Source of the DNA: Nitriliruptoraceae bacterium
GTDB taxonomy: Bacteria; Actinomycetota; Nitriliruptoria; Nitriliruptorales; Nitriliruptoraceae
Direction: 5' to 3'
DNA: 36,898 nt
Assembly: GCA_003558435.1 (NCBI GenBank)
Contig: PWLR01000133.1
Span: forward strand, 1-36,898
Positions 1-8,747 of the stretch are shown here, one piece after another (positions within the stretch are counted from its first letter, which is position 1; each line of letters opens with the position of its first letter). A program made the position numbers and the translations under genes. The notes beneath the pieces were generated by a model. The model was not told the DNA's origin and did no database searches. It worked only from the letters and a program-made list of their open reading frames with translations.

Positions 1-415
1 ACGCCGGGATCGAGACGGTCTCGAGGGCCACGAACAGCAGGAGCAGGTCCCGCGCCGAGGGCATGATCAGCATGCCGATGAACGCGGTCAGCAACAGGAA
101 GTAGTACTCCCCCTGGAAGTAACGACCTTCGGCGAAGAACCGCCAGCTGATACCCAGGATCGCGAGCAGCGCCCCCAGGAACACCAGCTTGAACACCACG
201 GCGTACTCGTTGACCACGAACATCGTGCCGAAGGTGACGCGCTGTTCGCCCCAGAGGAAGATCGTGAAGCCGATCGCGACCAGCGTGCCCAACCCGGCTA
301 TGGGGTTGACCAGCTGCTTCGCATCACCACGCAACGCCAGGTCGGCGGCGAGCACCAGCAGCGCCGTGACGGTCAGCGCGATCTCTGGCGCGATCGCGAC
401 GAAGTCGATCGCCAT
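1..415 (-). CDS. nuoN: NADH-quinone oxidoreductase subunit N, cluster 2 (partial, 3' end beyond window)
   Basis: This is the N-terminal 138 residues of a NuoN-type antiporter-like membrane subunit, one of the proton-pumping modules of the complex I membrane arm. Translation from the ATG at 415 begins MAIDFVAIAPEIAL and gives four or so hydrophobic helices. It includes the LLLLFVALETVSIP segment, whose Glu matches the conserved TM5 glutamate of NuoL/M/N proteins. The reading frame runs off the left edge, so the other ~350 residues are not visible. It is the last gene of the cluster seen here, 76 bases downstream of nuoM, and a strong hairpin lies in that gap. Family and order (after nuoM) make the call secure; the cluster's downstream boundary is unknown. 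Confidence 0.9.
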   Translation of the reverse strand, partial: MAIDFVAIAPEIALTVTALLVLAADLALRGDAKQLVNPIAGLGTLVAIGFTIFLWGEQRVTFGTMFVVNEYAVVFKLVFLGALLAILGISWRFFAEGRYFQGEYYFLLLTAFIGMLIMPSARDLLLLFVALETVSIPA

Positions 416-454
416 CGTGTCGTCCTCTCGTCGGGTCCGGGGGTGGGATCAGGC

Positions 455-482
455 CGACGAGCCCGGCGTACCGGGCTCGTCG
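455..482 (-). other. Intercistronic hairpin between nuoM and nuoN (cluster 2)
   Basis: A perfect 12-bp inverted repeat occupies 455-466 and 471-482 (arm cgacgagcccgg) around the tetraloop cgta. It starts 9 bases past the nuoM stop codon and ends 39 bases before the nuoN start. No T-tract follows on the minus strand, so it is not a classic intrinsic terminator. It could set mRNA stability or partial termination before nuoN. Confidence 0.6.
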
Positions 483-491
483 ACGACGACC

Positions 492-2027
492 TCAGCCGCC
501 CAGGTAGCCCATCAGGTTCACCACGGCGTCGTTCTGGACACCGAACACCAGACGCGGGTAGACCCCGAGCGCCAGCACCAGCACCACCAGCGGCGTCCAC
601 GCGACCCACTCGATGGCCTGGACGTCCTCGAGCGGTTCGTCCGCCCACCGTTCCAACGGGTTGCCGAGGTTGATGCGTTGCATCAACCACAGGAAGTAGG
701 CGGCGGTCAGCACGGTCCCGAGCGCGGCGAGGATCACCAGGGCCAGGTACAGCCCGCCGTAGGTGTCGGCCAGGCCGAGACCCGGGCTGATGGCCGCCCA
801 CATGGCACCGAACTCGCCCCAGAAGCCCGCGAGCCCGGGCAGCCCCAGGGACGCGATCGCGACGAAGGCGAACATCACCGCGTACTTGGGGATCTTGGTC
901 AGCATCCCGCCACCGATGACCGCGATCTCGCGGGTGTGGTAACGCTCGTGCAGCGAGCCGGCCAGGAAGAACAACATCCCGGTGATCACCCCGTGGGCGA
1001 TGTTGCCGAACAGCGCGGCCTGGATGCCGGCTTCGTTCATCGCGGCGATGCCGAGCATGACGAAGCCCATGTGACCGACCGAGGAGAACGCGATCAGCCG
1101 TTTGACGTCGGTCTGGGCGAGGCAGCACAGCGAGCCGTAGATGATGCCGATCACCGCGAGCACGCCGATGACCGGCGCGAAGCGCAGCGCACCGTCGGGC
1201 AGGATCGGCAGACCGATGCGGATGAAGCCGTAGGTCCCCATCTTCAGCAGCACGCCCGCCAGCAGCACGGAACCGATGGTCGGCGCCTCGGTGTGCGCAT
1301 CGGGCAGCCAGGTGTGGAACGGCCACATCGGGACTTTGATGGCGAAGCCGAGGAAGACCCCGAGGAACGCCCAGGTCTGGAAGGTGGCGCTGCCGAACGG
1401 CGCCATCTCGGACAGCTGCTGGATGTTCCAGGTCTCCGCACCGGAGGTGAAGTAGATGGCCAGGAAGGCAACCAGCATGAACACGGAACCGAAGAACGTG
1501 TAGAGGAAGAACTTGATGCTGGCGTACTCGCGGCGGGGCCCTCCCCACATCCCGATCAGGAAGAACATCGGCACGAGCGTGAGCTCGAAGAAGATGAAGA
1601 ACAGCGGCAGATCGAAGGCCACGAACGTGCCGGCCATACCGGTCTGCAACAGCAACATCAGCCCGAGGAACGCCTTGGGCTTACCGGGCGCCGGCAGGTG
1701 CTTGGTGGTGTAGATCGCACACAGCAGCGGCAGCAGGTAGGTCAGCCAGAACAGCGGCAGGGAGATGCCGTCCATCCCGAGCGTGAAGCGGGCGTTGATC
1801 GCCGTGATCCAGCTGGCGTCGGTGGTGAACTGCAGCTCGCCGGAGCGGCCGTAGTCGAAGCTCAGGGCGATGGCGCTGACCAGCGCGAAGGCGATCGCGG
1901 TGATGACCACCGCGGCGCGGCGGATCTCCCGGTCCATCGAGGCGGGCATGAGGGCCAGCGCCCCGGCCCCGACGAGGGGCAGGAACAGCGCGACCACCAA
2001 GGCCCAGCCAGCGGTGTTGGGATCCAT
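492..2027 (-). CDS. nuoM: NADH-quinone oxidoreductase subunit M, cluster 2
   Basis: A 511-residue antiporter-like subunit of the complex I membrane arm, with about 14 hydrophobic helices. The key proton-path residues are present: Glu148 in FFELTLVP, Lys231 in AIKVPMWPFHTW and Lys262 in LLKMGTYG. The signature LPDAHTEAPT follows Lys231. The ATG at 2027 has a clear ribosome site (TGGAGGAGAG, spaced 3 bases), which decides the start. Length matches ordinary NuoM (~500). It lies between nuoL (109 bases upstream) and nuoN. The cluster 1 copy is at 16854-18362; both keep the same charged residues, so this copy should also pump protons. Confidence 0.96.
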   Translation of the reverse strand: MDPNTAGWALVVALFLPLVGAGALALMPASMDREIRRAAVVITAIAFALVSAIALSFDYGRSGELQFTTDASWITAINARFTLGMDGISLPLFWLTYLLPLLCAIYTTKHLPAPGKPKAFLGLMLLLQTGMAGTFVAFDLPLFFIFFELTLVPMFFLIGMWGGPRREYASIKFFLYTFFGSVFMLVAFLAIYFTSGAETWNIQQLSEMAPFGSATFQTWAFLGVFLGFAIKVPMWPFHTWLPDAHTEAPTIGSVLLAGVLLKMGTYGFIRIGLPILPDGALRFAPVIGVLAVIGIIYGSLCCLAQTDVKRLIAFSSVGHMGFVMLGIAAMNEAGIQAALFGNIAHGVITGMLFFLAGSLHERYHTREIAVIGGGMLTKIPKYAVMFAFVAIASLGLPGLAGFWGEFGAMWAAISPGLGLADTYGGLYLALVILAALGTVLTAAYFLWLMQRINLGNPLERWADEPLEDVQAIEWVAWTPLVVLVLALGVYPRLVFGVQNDAVVNLMGYLGG

Positions 2028-2101
2028 CGTCTCTCCTCCAGCGAACTGCGGGCTCCGCGCCCGGTGACCGTTTCACCGCGTCGTGCGGCCAGGCCTTGGT
2101 A

Positions 2102-2121
2102 CGACCGCACGGGGGCGGTCG
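2102..2121 (-). other. Small hairpin in the nuoL-nuoM gap
   Basis: A 7-bp perfect stem (2102-2108 with 2115-2121, arm cgaccgc) surrounds a six-base loop, 16 bases past the nuoL stop. No T-tract follows. The 109-base gap otherwise contains only the nuoM ribosome site. A role in transcript processing is possible but not shown. Confidence 0.35.
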
Positions 2122-2136
2122 GTGCTGCTGTCTGCC

Positions 2137-4293
2137 TTACGTCGCGGCGGCGAAAGCCACCACGAGCACGATCGTCCCGGCGACCAACGCCGCGGCGTAC
2201 CGCTGCACGTTGCCCGACTGGGTGCGCTTCAACCGCTCGCTCCACCATGCCGCGCTGAACGCCGCACCGTTGACCCCGCCGTCGATCACCTTCTGATCGA
2301 GCACCCGGTAGGTCGCGAACGCCGCGTTCTTGGTCATCCGCCCGACCCCGGATACGGCACCGTCGATCAGCACGTTACTGCTGTAGCTCGCCGCCCTGGA
2401 CATGGTGTCACGTACGGGCACCACGATGAAGCGGTACCCGAACTCATCGAACCCGTACTTGTTGACCAGGACGGTGGTGACCCGACCCATCTGCATGGTG
2501 GGGTCGCGGTCCGGCGGTCCCTTGCCGTAGAACTTCCAGGCCACACCCACCGCGGCGAAGAACACCACCAGCAGCAGCGCGAGCAGGTCGAAGTGCCACG
2601 TCGGGGCACCGTGCAGAACGGTCAGCTCGCCGTCCTCCGCGGCCGCCAGGACGGAGGGTTCCGACCCTGCCGCGAGCACCCCGTCACCCTGGATGCCGCC
2701 CGGGGTACCGACCGCCTCGCCCTGATCCTCGGCGGCGTCGTCGGCGTCGGCGGCGAACGGGTAGACCGTCTCCTCGGTGATGAACTCGGTCTCGGTCCAG
2801 GTCTCGAAGTTCTGCTCCGCGGTCCAGACCGGCGAGAAGATGTAGCCCGACGCGATCGACAGCACGGCCAGGACCACCAGGGGGCCCACCATCTGCTTGC
2901 CGGATTCGTGGGGCGGGTGGTGGCTGCGGCTCTCGCCCGCGAAGATCAGGAAACAGGCGCGCGCCATGTAGAAGGTCGTGACGAACGCCGCCGCGATCCC
3001 GACCCAGTAGACGAGATGCCCGGTGGCGAACCCGGCACCGGCCCAGATCTCACCGGCGATGAGGATCTCGTCCTTGGAGAAGAACCCGGCGGTGAGCGGG
3101 AAGCCGGCGAGCGCCAGGGTGCCGATGATGAAGGTCACGAACGTGTAGGGCATGGCCTTGGCCATCCCTCCCATGTCGGACATGTTGTTGCTGTGCACGG
3201 CGTGGATCAGCGACCCGGCACCCAGGAACAGCAGGGCCTTGAAGAACCCGTGGGTGAACAGGTGGAAGACACTGGCGGTGTAGCCGCCGACCCCGATCGC
3301 CGCGACCATGTAGCCCAGCTGCGAGACGGTCGAGTAAGCCAGGACCTTCTTGATGTCGTCCTGGACCAGGGCGAGCAGGCCACCGAAGAACAGGGTGATG
3401 ACCCCGACCACGGCGATGACGTTCATCACCACGAGGCTCTGGGCCAGGACCGGGAACAGCCGCGCCAGCACGAACACCCCGGCCGTGACCATCGTGGCGG
3501 CGTGGATCAGCGCGGAGACGGGGGTGGGCCCGGCCATCGCGTCGGGGAGCCACACGTGCAGTGGCATCTGACCGGACTTGGCCATGCAGCCGAGGAAGAT
3601 CATCAGCATCCCCAGCACGACCGTGGTCGTCGACAGCTCGCCGGCCGTCGCGGCCGCGTTGATCTCCCGGATGTTGAACGGGGTGGAGGTGTCGAGACCG
3701 AACATCCCGGCCGACAGCACGACCACCCCGACGATCAGGCCGATGTCCGCGAACTTGGTGGTGAGGAACGCCTTGTTGGCCGCATCCTGGTTCGACTTCT
3801 CCTCCCAGTAGAAGCCGATCAGCAGGTACGAACAGACCCCGACCAGCTCCCAGCCCACCACCGCCTGCACCAGGTTGTTCGCGATCACCAGCAACAGCAT
3901 GGAGAAGGTGAACAGGCTGAGCATCGCGAAGAAGTAGGTGAAGCGCTTCTCGCCGTGCATGTACTCACGCGAGTAGATGTGGACCATCAGCGAGACGGTG
4001 GTGACCAGCAGCAGCATCACCGCCGTGAGGCCGTCGACGAGCATCCCGAGCTCGAACACGAACTCGCTGCCCATCGGCGCCCACTCGTAGGAGAACTCGA
4101 CCGGTTCCTCCATCGGGCTCATGATGAAGGTCTGATAGGCGATCAGGACCGACAGCACCCAGCTGATGGCGAGCGACGCGATACCGAGCTCGCTGCCCTT
4201 CCATGGCAGGTTCTTGCCGAAGGCGGTGATCGCCACCGCCGAAGCCAACGGCAGAACGACCACGAGCCATGCGTAGTCCAGGAGTGCTTCCAA
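2137..4293 (-). CDS. nuoL: NADH-quinone oxidoreductase subunit L, cluster 2
   Basis: A 718-residue distal antiporter-like subunit of the membrane arm. Motifs seen are Glu149 in VGWELVGVCSYLLIGF, Lys239 in MAKSGQMPLHVWLPDA, and the LIHAATMVTAGV segment. These are the TM5 glutamate and TM7 lysine of the family. It starts with TTG at 4293, 12 bases after the nuoK stop; the first residues are MEALLDYAWL. It is longer than the cluster 1 copy (647) mainly because of a hydrophilic, acidic stretch at about residues 491-565. That stretch precedes the last helices (AWKFYGKG) and would lie outside the membrane. The C-terminal part keeps a hydrophobic end helix (ALVAGTIVLVVAFAAAT), as expected downstream of the lateral helix. 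Confidence 0.95.
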   Translation of the reverse strand: MEALLDYAWLVVVLPLASAVAITAFGKNLPWKGSELGIASLAISWVLSVLIAYQTFIMSPMEEPVEFSYEWAPMGSEFVFELGMLVDGLTAVMLLLVTTVSLMVHIYSREYMHGEKRFTYFFAMLSLFTFSMLLLVIANNLVQAVVGWELVGVCSYLLIGFYWEEKSNQDAANKAFLTTKFADIGLIVGVVVLSAGMFGLDTSTPFNIREINAAATAGELSTTTVVLGMLMIFLGCMAKSGQMPLHVWLPDAMAGPTPVSALIHAATMVTAGVFVLARLFPVLAQSLVVMNVIAVVGVITLFFGGLLALVQDDIKKVLAYSTVSQLGYMVAAIGVGGYTASVFHLFTHGFFKALLFLGAGSLIHAVHSNNMSDMGGMAKAMPYTFVTFIIGTLALAGFPLTAGFFSKDEILIAGEIWAGAGFATGHLVYWVGIAAAFVTTFYMARACFLIFAGESRSHHPPHESGKQMVGPLVVLAVLSIASGYIFSPVWTAEQNFETWTETEFITEETVYPFAADADDAAEDQGEAVGTPGGIQGDGVLAAGSEPSVLAAAEDGELTVLHGAPTWHFDLLALLLVVFFAAVGVAWKFYGKGPPDRDPTMQMGRVTTVLVNKYGFDEFGYRFIVVPVRDTMSRAASYSSNVLIDGAVSGVGRMTKNAAFATYRVLDQKVIDGGVNGAAFSAAWWSERLKRTQSGNVQRYAAALVAGTIVLVVAFAAAT

Positions 4294-4305
4294 GAGTCTC
4301 GCCCC

Positions 4306-4617
4306 CTACCAGCGCATCAGGTCGACGTCGTCGACGTTCACCGACGCACGGTTCCGGAACATGTTGAACACGATCGCGAGCCCCACCCCGACCTCGGCCG
4401 CGGCGACCCCGATGATGAACAACGCGAACATCAGGCCGCTGACGGCGAGTTCATCGGGGAAGAGCAGGTTCTGGAACGCGACGAGGTTGATGTTCACGGC
4501 GTTGAGCATCAGCTCGACGCTGATGAGCACCAACACGGCGTTGCGTCGGGCGATGACGCCGTAGATGCCCACACAGAACAGGAACGTCGCGAGGAGCAGC
4601 GGGCCGACGAGGCTCAC
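4306..4617 (-). CDS. nuoK: NADH-quinone oxidoreductase subunit K, cluster 2
   Basis: A 103-residue, three-helix membrane subunit. It carries the two buried glutamates typical of NuoK: Glu35 in SVELMLNAVN and Glu75 in GVAAAEVGVGL. Both belong to the charged axis that links quinone chemistry to the antiporter modules. The start is a GTG at 4617 that overlaps the nuoJ stop as GTGA, implying translational coupling. Length is normal (about 100). The C-terminal tail after the third helix (MFRNRASVNVDDVDLMRW) is short and polar. Assignment is secure from size, motifs and position between nuoJ and nuoL. Confidence 0.95.
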   Translation of the reverse strand: MSLVGPLLLATFLFCVGIYGVIARRNAVLVLISVELMLNAVNINLVAFQNLLFPDELAVSGLMFALFIIGVAAAEVGVGLAIVFNMFRNRASVNVDDVDLMRW

Positions 4618-5234
4618 CGGTCACCTCCCGCGCCGAGCTGTCCGGCGGGCGTGGTGTTCTCGAGTTCGGCACGCACGCCGCCCTCGGTCGTGGGGGTGTC
4701 ACCCACGTCGATGCGGGTGACCATGGCTTCCTCGCCGGATTCGCCGGTCTCGCGACGCGCCAGCATGATCGCCCCGATCAACGCAGCGAGCAGCAGCATC
4801 GACAGCAGCTCGAACGGCAGGACCCAGTCGGCGAAGATCGCGATGCCGATCACCTCGATGGAGGCGCCCGTCACCTGTTCGACGGTGGTGGTGCCGAAGG
4901 CCGCGATGATCAGCCCCGACAGCAGCACGAACAGCCCACCGGCCACGGCCAGGCCCAGTCCGCGGTTCTGGCTGTCCAGGGCCTCACGGCCGATCGGCGC
5001 GCGGGTGAGCATCAGACCGAACAGGAACAGCACGGCCACCGCCCCGACGTTGACCACCAACTGCACCAGCGCCAGGAAGTCGGCGTGCAGCACGAGGAAG
5101 ACCCCGGCGGTCCCGGCCAGCGTGGCCGCCAGGGACAACGCGGCGTGGACGAGGTTCTTGGAGGTGACCGTCAACACGGCCGCCCCAGCGGTGAACAACG
5201 CCACCAGCACGAAGACGACATCCAGACCGGTCAT
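4614..5234 (-). CDS. nuoJ: NADH-quinone oxidoreductase subunit J, cluster 2
   Basis: A 206-residue membrane subunit with five predicted helices. It starts [20 protein letters not shown] at the ATG at 5234. That ATG overlaps the nuoI stop as ATGA, so I prefer it to an in-frame start 48 bases upstream inside nuoI. The segment [21 protein letters not shown] corresponds to the third helix, which carries the pi-bulge in known structures. The last ~45 residues are a polar, acidic tail ([20 protein letters not shown] region), longer than in many NuoJ proteins. It forms an overlapping chain with nuoI and nuoK. Confidence 0.94.
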   Translation of the reverse strand: MTGLDVVFVLVALFTAGAAVLTVTSKNLVHAALSLAATLAGTAGVFLVLHADFLALVQLVVNVGAVAVLFLFGLMLTRAPIGREALDSQNRGLGLAVAGGLFVLLSGLIIAAFGTTTVEQVTGASIEVIGIAIFADWVLPFELLSMLLLAALIGAIMLARRETGESGEEAMVTRIDVGDTPTTEGGVRAELENTTPAGQLGAGGDR

Positions 5235-6460
5235 GCTCCACCTTCCTCGTCGAGCATCTGCTGTTTGCGCTTCTTGATCCACGCCGCCTTGGCCTTGGAC
5301 CGGGCGATCCGCTCGGACTTGCCCTCGGCGATCAGCTTGTCGAAGACCTCCTGATCGATCTCGCCCGTGCCCTCGACGTGCATGTCACTGAGCTTCTTGG
5401 CCGGCTCGGCGGGTTCCGCCGCCTCGGCGGGCGCGTCCACGGCAGCCGGTTCGGTCGCCGTCGCGGCCTCCGTGGCTTCCGTCGAGCCGGTCGCGGCGGC
5501 GGGTTCGGCGGCCTCGGCCTCGGCGCGCAGCCGGGCCTTCTCCTTCTTGACGTAGGCCGCCTTGGCCTTGGCGCGGGCCATGCGCTCCGGCTTGCCCTCG
5601 GCGATCAGCTTGTCGAAGGTCTCCTGATCGATCTGACCGGCCTCGACGTGGATCTCGGCGGGCTTGGGCGCCGGGGCGGCAGGGGCGGCGGCCTCCGCGG
5701 CTTCGGCCTCCGCGCGCATCCGCGCCTTCTCCTTCTTGACGTAGGCCGCCTTGGCCTTCGACCGGGCGATCCGCTCGGACTTGCCCTCGGCGATCAGCTT
5801 GTCGAAGGTCTCCTGGTCGATCTCGCCGGCCTTGACCTCGAAGTCCTTGGTCGCGGCCTTGCCCTGCTTGGGCCCGGCGGCCTCCTCGGGTGCCGCCTTG
5901 GCCTGCACGGCCTCCTCCTGCTTGGCGGCCTCTAGCTCCCGGTCCTTCTCCGCCTTGGCGATGGCGTCGGCCACCTCCGCCGGCATCAGCGCGCCCTCCT
6001 CGAGCGGCGGCGGGGCGGGCACGGTGTCGGCCCACTCGCGAAGCTTGTCCATCTCGTGCAGCAGCCCGTCCATCGAGTACTCGCTGTACTCGAACTCCGG
6101 GGACCACCACAGCGCGTCGAAGGGGCACACCTCGACGCAGATCCCGCAGTACATGCACAGCGAGAAGTCGATCGCGAAACGGTCGAGCACGTTGCGCGTG
6201 CGGGCGCGGCCACCCTCCTTGGCGGGGGGGACCGTCTCCTTGTGCGACTCGATGTAGATGAACCAGTCCGGGCACTCGCGGCTGCAGAGCATGCACACGG
6301 TGCAGTTCTCGTCCATCAGCGCGATGACTCCACGGGTGCGCGGCGCGAGATCCGAGCGTTCGTGTGGATACATCAGCGTCGAGGGACGCTTGAACAGGTG
6401 CTTGATCGTGACACCGAGGCCCTTGAGGAGCCCGGTGCCCGGAAGCGCGGTCGTGGCCAT
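5231..6460 (-). CDS. nuoI: NADH-quinone oxidoreductase subunit I, cluster 2, with repeat-bearing C-terminal extension
   Basis: The first ~150 residues of this 409-residue protein are the NuoI ferredoxin-like subunit, which carries clusters N6a and N6b. Its two C-x2-C-x2-C-x3-CP motifs use Cys53/56/59/63 and Cys102/105/108/112. NuoI is normally 160-250 residues. Here residues ~160-409 form an Ala/Glu/Lys-rich, helix-prone tail. The tail holds three ~36-residue repeats (starting near 212, 275 and 366) with core [14 protein letters not shown] followed by ER-x-AR-x-KAKAA. Ala/Pro/Glu-rich linkers separate them. The start ATG at 6460 overlaps the nuoH stop (TGATG); an upstream in-frame start would lie inside nuoH. 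The core assignment is firm. The tail's function is unknown; docking an electron donor or another protein is only an inference. Confidence 0.95.
   Translation of the reverse strand: MATTALPGTGLLKGLGVTIKHLFKRPSTLMYPHERSDLAPRTRGVIALMDENCTVCMLCSRECPDWFIYIESHKETVPPAKEGGRARTRNVLDRFAIDFSLCMYCGICVEVCPFDALWWSPEFEYSEYSMDGLLHEMDKLREWADTVPAPPPLEEGALMPAEVADAIAKAEKDRELEAAKQEEAVQAKAAPEEAAGPKQGKAATKDFEVKAGEIDQETFDKLIAEGKSERIARSKAKAAYVKKEKARMRAEAEAAEAAAPAAPAPKPAEIHVEAGQIDQETFDKLIAEGKPERMARAKAKAAYVKKEKARLRAEAEAAEPAAATGSTEATEAATATEPAAVDAPAEAAEPAEPAKKLSDMHVEGTGEIDQEVFDKLIAEGKSERIARSKAKAAWIKKRKQQMLDEEGGA
5261..5827 (-). repeat. Three coding repeats in the nuoI (cluster 2) tail
   Basis: Units lie at about 5720-5827, 5531-5638 and 5261-5365. 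Each encodes IDQE-[TV]-FDKLIAEGK-[SP]-ER-[IM]-AR-[SA]-KAKAA-[YW]-[VI]-KK. Units 1 and 2 are followed by almost the same [13 protein letters not shown] linker. Spacing is 63 residues between units 1 and 2, and 91 between 2 and 3, because linker 2 is longer. Near-identity at DNA level over the unit cores suggests recent duplication or homogenisation. Confidence 0.9.
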
Positions 6461-7569
6461 CAGAACACCACCTTGAAGACCGTGACGACGGCCAGGTTGA
6501 GCAGCGAGAGCGGCACCAGGACCAGCCACGAGATGCGCTGCAGCTGGTCCTCGCGGAGACGCGGGTACGCGACGCGGGCCCAGACCATCACGAAGACCAG
6601 CGCCAGGATCTTGCCCATCGTGACCGCGACGCCGAGCACCGTGCCCAGGAAGCCGCAGTCGAACAACCCGCCCGCGCCGTCACAGCCGGGCAACGGCACC
6701 CCGGGCAGCAACTGCCAGCCCCCGAGGTAGAGCACCACCATCAGCGCCGACATGGTGATCATGCCGCCGTACTCGGTGAGCAGGAACATCGCGAACTTGA
6801 TGCCCGAGTACTCGGTCATGTAGCCGAAGACCAGCTCCGAGTCCCCGATCGGCATGTCGAACGGAGGGCGGGACAGCTCCGCCATCGCCGCGACGAAGAA
6901 GATCCCGAACCCCACGAACTGCGGGAAGACGTACCAGAGGTTGATGTCGGTCCCGGCGAGCATGAACGTCGACTGGGCCTCGACGATCCCGACCAGCGAC
7001 AGCGTGCCGGCCTGCACCGCGACGGTGATCGCCACGATGATCAGCGGCAGTTCGTAGGCGATCAGCTGGGCCCCGGCGCGCAGGCCACCGAACAACGAGA
7101 ACTTGTTGGCGCTGGCCCAGCCGCCCATGAGCACACCCAGCACGGAGACCGACGTGATCGCCAGGGCGTAGAGCAGGCCGAGCTCGAGGTCGACGGCGAA
7201 CACGCCGGGCCCGAACGGGAGCACGAGGAAGATCAGCATGGCCGGGACGAGCGCCACACCGGGCGCGGCGGCGAACACCCACTTGTCCGCGGCCCGCGGG
7301 ATCGTGTCCTCCTTCTGGATGAACTTGATCCCGTCGGCGACCAGTTGCAACGAGCCGAACGGGCCGGCCTCGACCGGCCCGCGTCGATGCTGCATCCGGC
7401 CCATGACCTTGTGTTCCATGTAGCCGCCGACGAGCGGCACCACGAAGAACAGTCCGAGCACGAACGCGATCTTGAGCAACACCGGCAGCAGGAAGCCGTC
7501 CCCGACGTCCATCACCGAGGCGGACTGGGCGACGGCGTGGTTCGCCGGGGACACGAGGGCGCTGTTCAT
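6460..7569 (-). CDS. nuoH: NADH-quinone oxidoreductase subunit H, cluster 2
   Basis: A 369-residue membrane subunit that joins the membrane arm to the peripheral arm and forms much of the quinone channel. About eight to nine hydrophobic helices are visible. The conserved loop after helix 1 reads [20 protein letters not shown] at residues 58-77, followed by [10 protein letters not shown]. The usual LGPNRVGP form is altered to RGPVEAGP here. The helix near residues 210-290 includes the [10 protein letters not shown] and [10 protein letters not shown] signatures. The ATG at 7569 overlaps the nuoD stop (ATGA). A second in-frame ATG at residue 20 (7512), just before the first helix, is an alternative start. 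Confidence 0.95.
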   Translation of the reverse strand: MNSALVSPANHAVAQSASVMDVGDGFLLPVLLKIAFVLGLFFVVPLVGGYMEHKVMGRMQHRRGPVEAGPFGSLQLVADGIKFIQKEDTIPRAADKWVFAAAPGVALVPAMLIFLVLPFGPGVFAVDLELGLLYALAITSVSVLGVLMGGWASANKFSLFGGLRAGAQLIAYELPLIIVAITVAVQAGTLSLVGIVEAQSTFMLAGTDINLWYVFPQFVGFGIFFVAAMAELSRPPFDMPIGDSELVFGYMTEYSGIKFAMFLLTEYGGMITMSALMVVLYLGGWQLLPGVPLPGCDGAGGLFDCGFLGTVLGVAVTMGKILALVFVMVWARVAYPRLREDQLQRISWLVLVPLSLLNLAVVTVFKVVF

Positions 7570-8747
7570 CGGTCGATGTCCCCGACGACGAAGAACACCG
7601 AACCCAGGATGGAGATCGCATCGGGGAGCAACGCGCCCTCCATCAGGTGGGGGATCGCCTGGACGTTGGAGAACGACGGGGTGCGCATCTTCAGCCGCCA
7701 GGGTGTGCGGCCGCCGTCGGACTCCAGCCAGTAGCCGAGCTGACCGAGGGGGTTCTCGGTACGCACGTAGGTCGCGCCCTCGGGCGCCTTGACCATCTTC
7801 GGCAGCTTGGAGTTCACCGGGCCGGCGGGGATGTGGTCGTGGACCTGGTCGATGATGTCGAGCGACGCATCGATCCGGCGCAACAGGCAGTAGAAGCGGT
7901 CGAAGGCGTCGCCGTTCTCCCCGACGGGGACCTTCACGTCGATCTCGCCGTACTTGAGGTAGGGCTCGGTGACCCGCGAGTCCTCCGGGACACCGGTGGC
8001 GTGCAGCGTCGGACCGGTCACCCCGATCGACAGGGCCACGTCGGTCGACAGCGGCCCGACGCCCTTGGTACGGCCGTGGAAGATCTCGTTGCCCAGGACC
8101 AGATCGTCGTAGTCGGGCAGACGCTCCCGCACCTGGGTGGAGATCCGGCGCGATTCCTGCAGGAAGCCCTTGGGCAGGTCGATCTTGAGCCCGCCCACCT
8201 GGTTGTAGGTGAAGTGCAGGCGACCACCGGTCGCGGACTCCATCAGGGCCTGGATGTCGTCACGCTCGCGGAAGGCGTAGAACATCGGCGTGATCGCACC
8301 GAGCTCCAGCGCGTAGGAGCCGATGAACATCAGGTGGTTGAGGATCCGGTTCCACTCGGCCATCAGCATCCGGATCCACTGCGCCCGGTCCGGGACCTCC
8401 ATCTCGAGCATGGTCTCGACCGCGAGTGCCACGCCGAGCTCGTTGGAGAAGCCCGACAGCCAGTCGTGGCGGTTGACCAGCGCCTTGATCTGCCGGTAGT
8501 CGCGGTACTCGGCCAGCTTCTCGAAGCCGCGGTGCATGTAGCCGATGACCGGCGTGGCGCGCTTGACCCGCTCACCGTCCATCTCGAGCACGATCCGGAA
8601 GACGCCGTGGGTGGCGGGGTGCGCCGGACCGATCGACAACGACATGTCGGTGGTCGGGAAATCACCGTCACCGATGATCTCGAACGCGACATCTTCCCCG
8701 GGGGCGCTCCCGGGCTGGATGCGCTCCTTGGTCTCCAGCTCGCTCAC
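7566..8747 (-). CDS. nuoD: NADH-quinone oxidoreductase subunit D, cluster 2 (variant quinone site)
   Basis: A 393-residue 49-kDa-type subunit, descended from the [NiFe]-hydrogenase large subunit, that lines the quinone-binding pocket. It has the HPATHG motif at 43-48; His47 matches the quinone-ligating His (Thermus Nqo4 His38). The residue 49 positions later, where Nqo4 and the cluster 1 NuoD have Tyr, is Trp96 in RHDWLSGF. The rest (GYMHRGFEKLAE, LNHLMFIGSYALELGA, ENPLGQLGYWLESDGG) fits the family. It starts at a GTG overlapping the nuoC stop (GTGA). The N-terminal ~30 residues are short and polar. Because of the substitution, quinone chemistry may differ from that of cluster 1. Confidence 0.95.
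   Translation of the reverse strand: MSELETKERIQPGSAPGEDVAFEIIGDGDFPTTDMSLSIGPAHPATHGVFRIVLEMDGERVKRATPVIGYMHRGFEKLAEYRDYRQIKALVNRHDWLSGFSNELGVALAVETMLEMEVPDRAQWIRMLMAEWNRILNHLMFIGSYALELGAITPMFYAFRERDDIQALMESATGGRLHFTYNQVGGLKIDLPKGFLQESRRISTQVRERLPDYDDLVLGNEIFHGRTKGVGPLSTDVALSIGVTGPTLHATGVPEDSRVTEPYLKYGEIDVKVPVGENGDAFDRFYCLLRRIDASLDIIDQVHDHIPAGPVNSKLPKMVKAPEGATYVRTENPLGQLGYWLESDGGRTPWRLKMRTPSFSNVQAIPHLMEGALLPDAISILGSVFFVVGDIDR

Noticed and set aside
189..5277. Very long plus-strand open frames (689 and 1064 codons) opposite nuoM, nuoL, nuoK and nuoJ
   Set aside because: Their translations are Arg/Gln/Asp/His-rich without any domain and mirror the codon pattern of the minus-strand nuo genes. 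They are antisense shadows of high-GC coding DNA.
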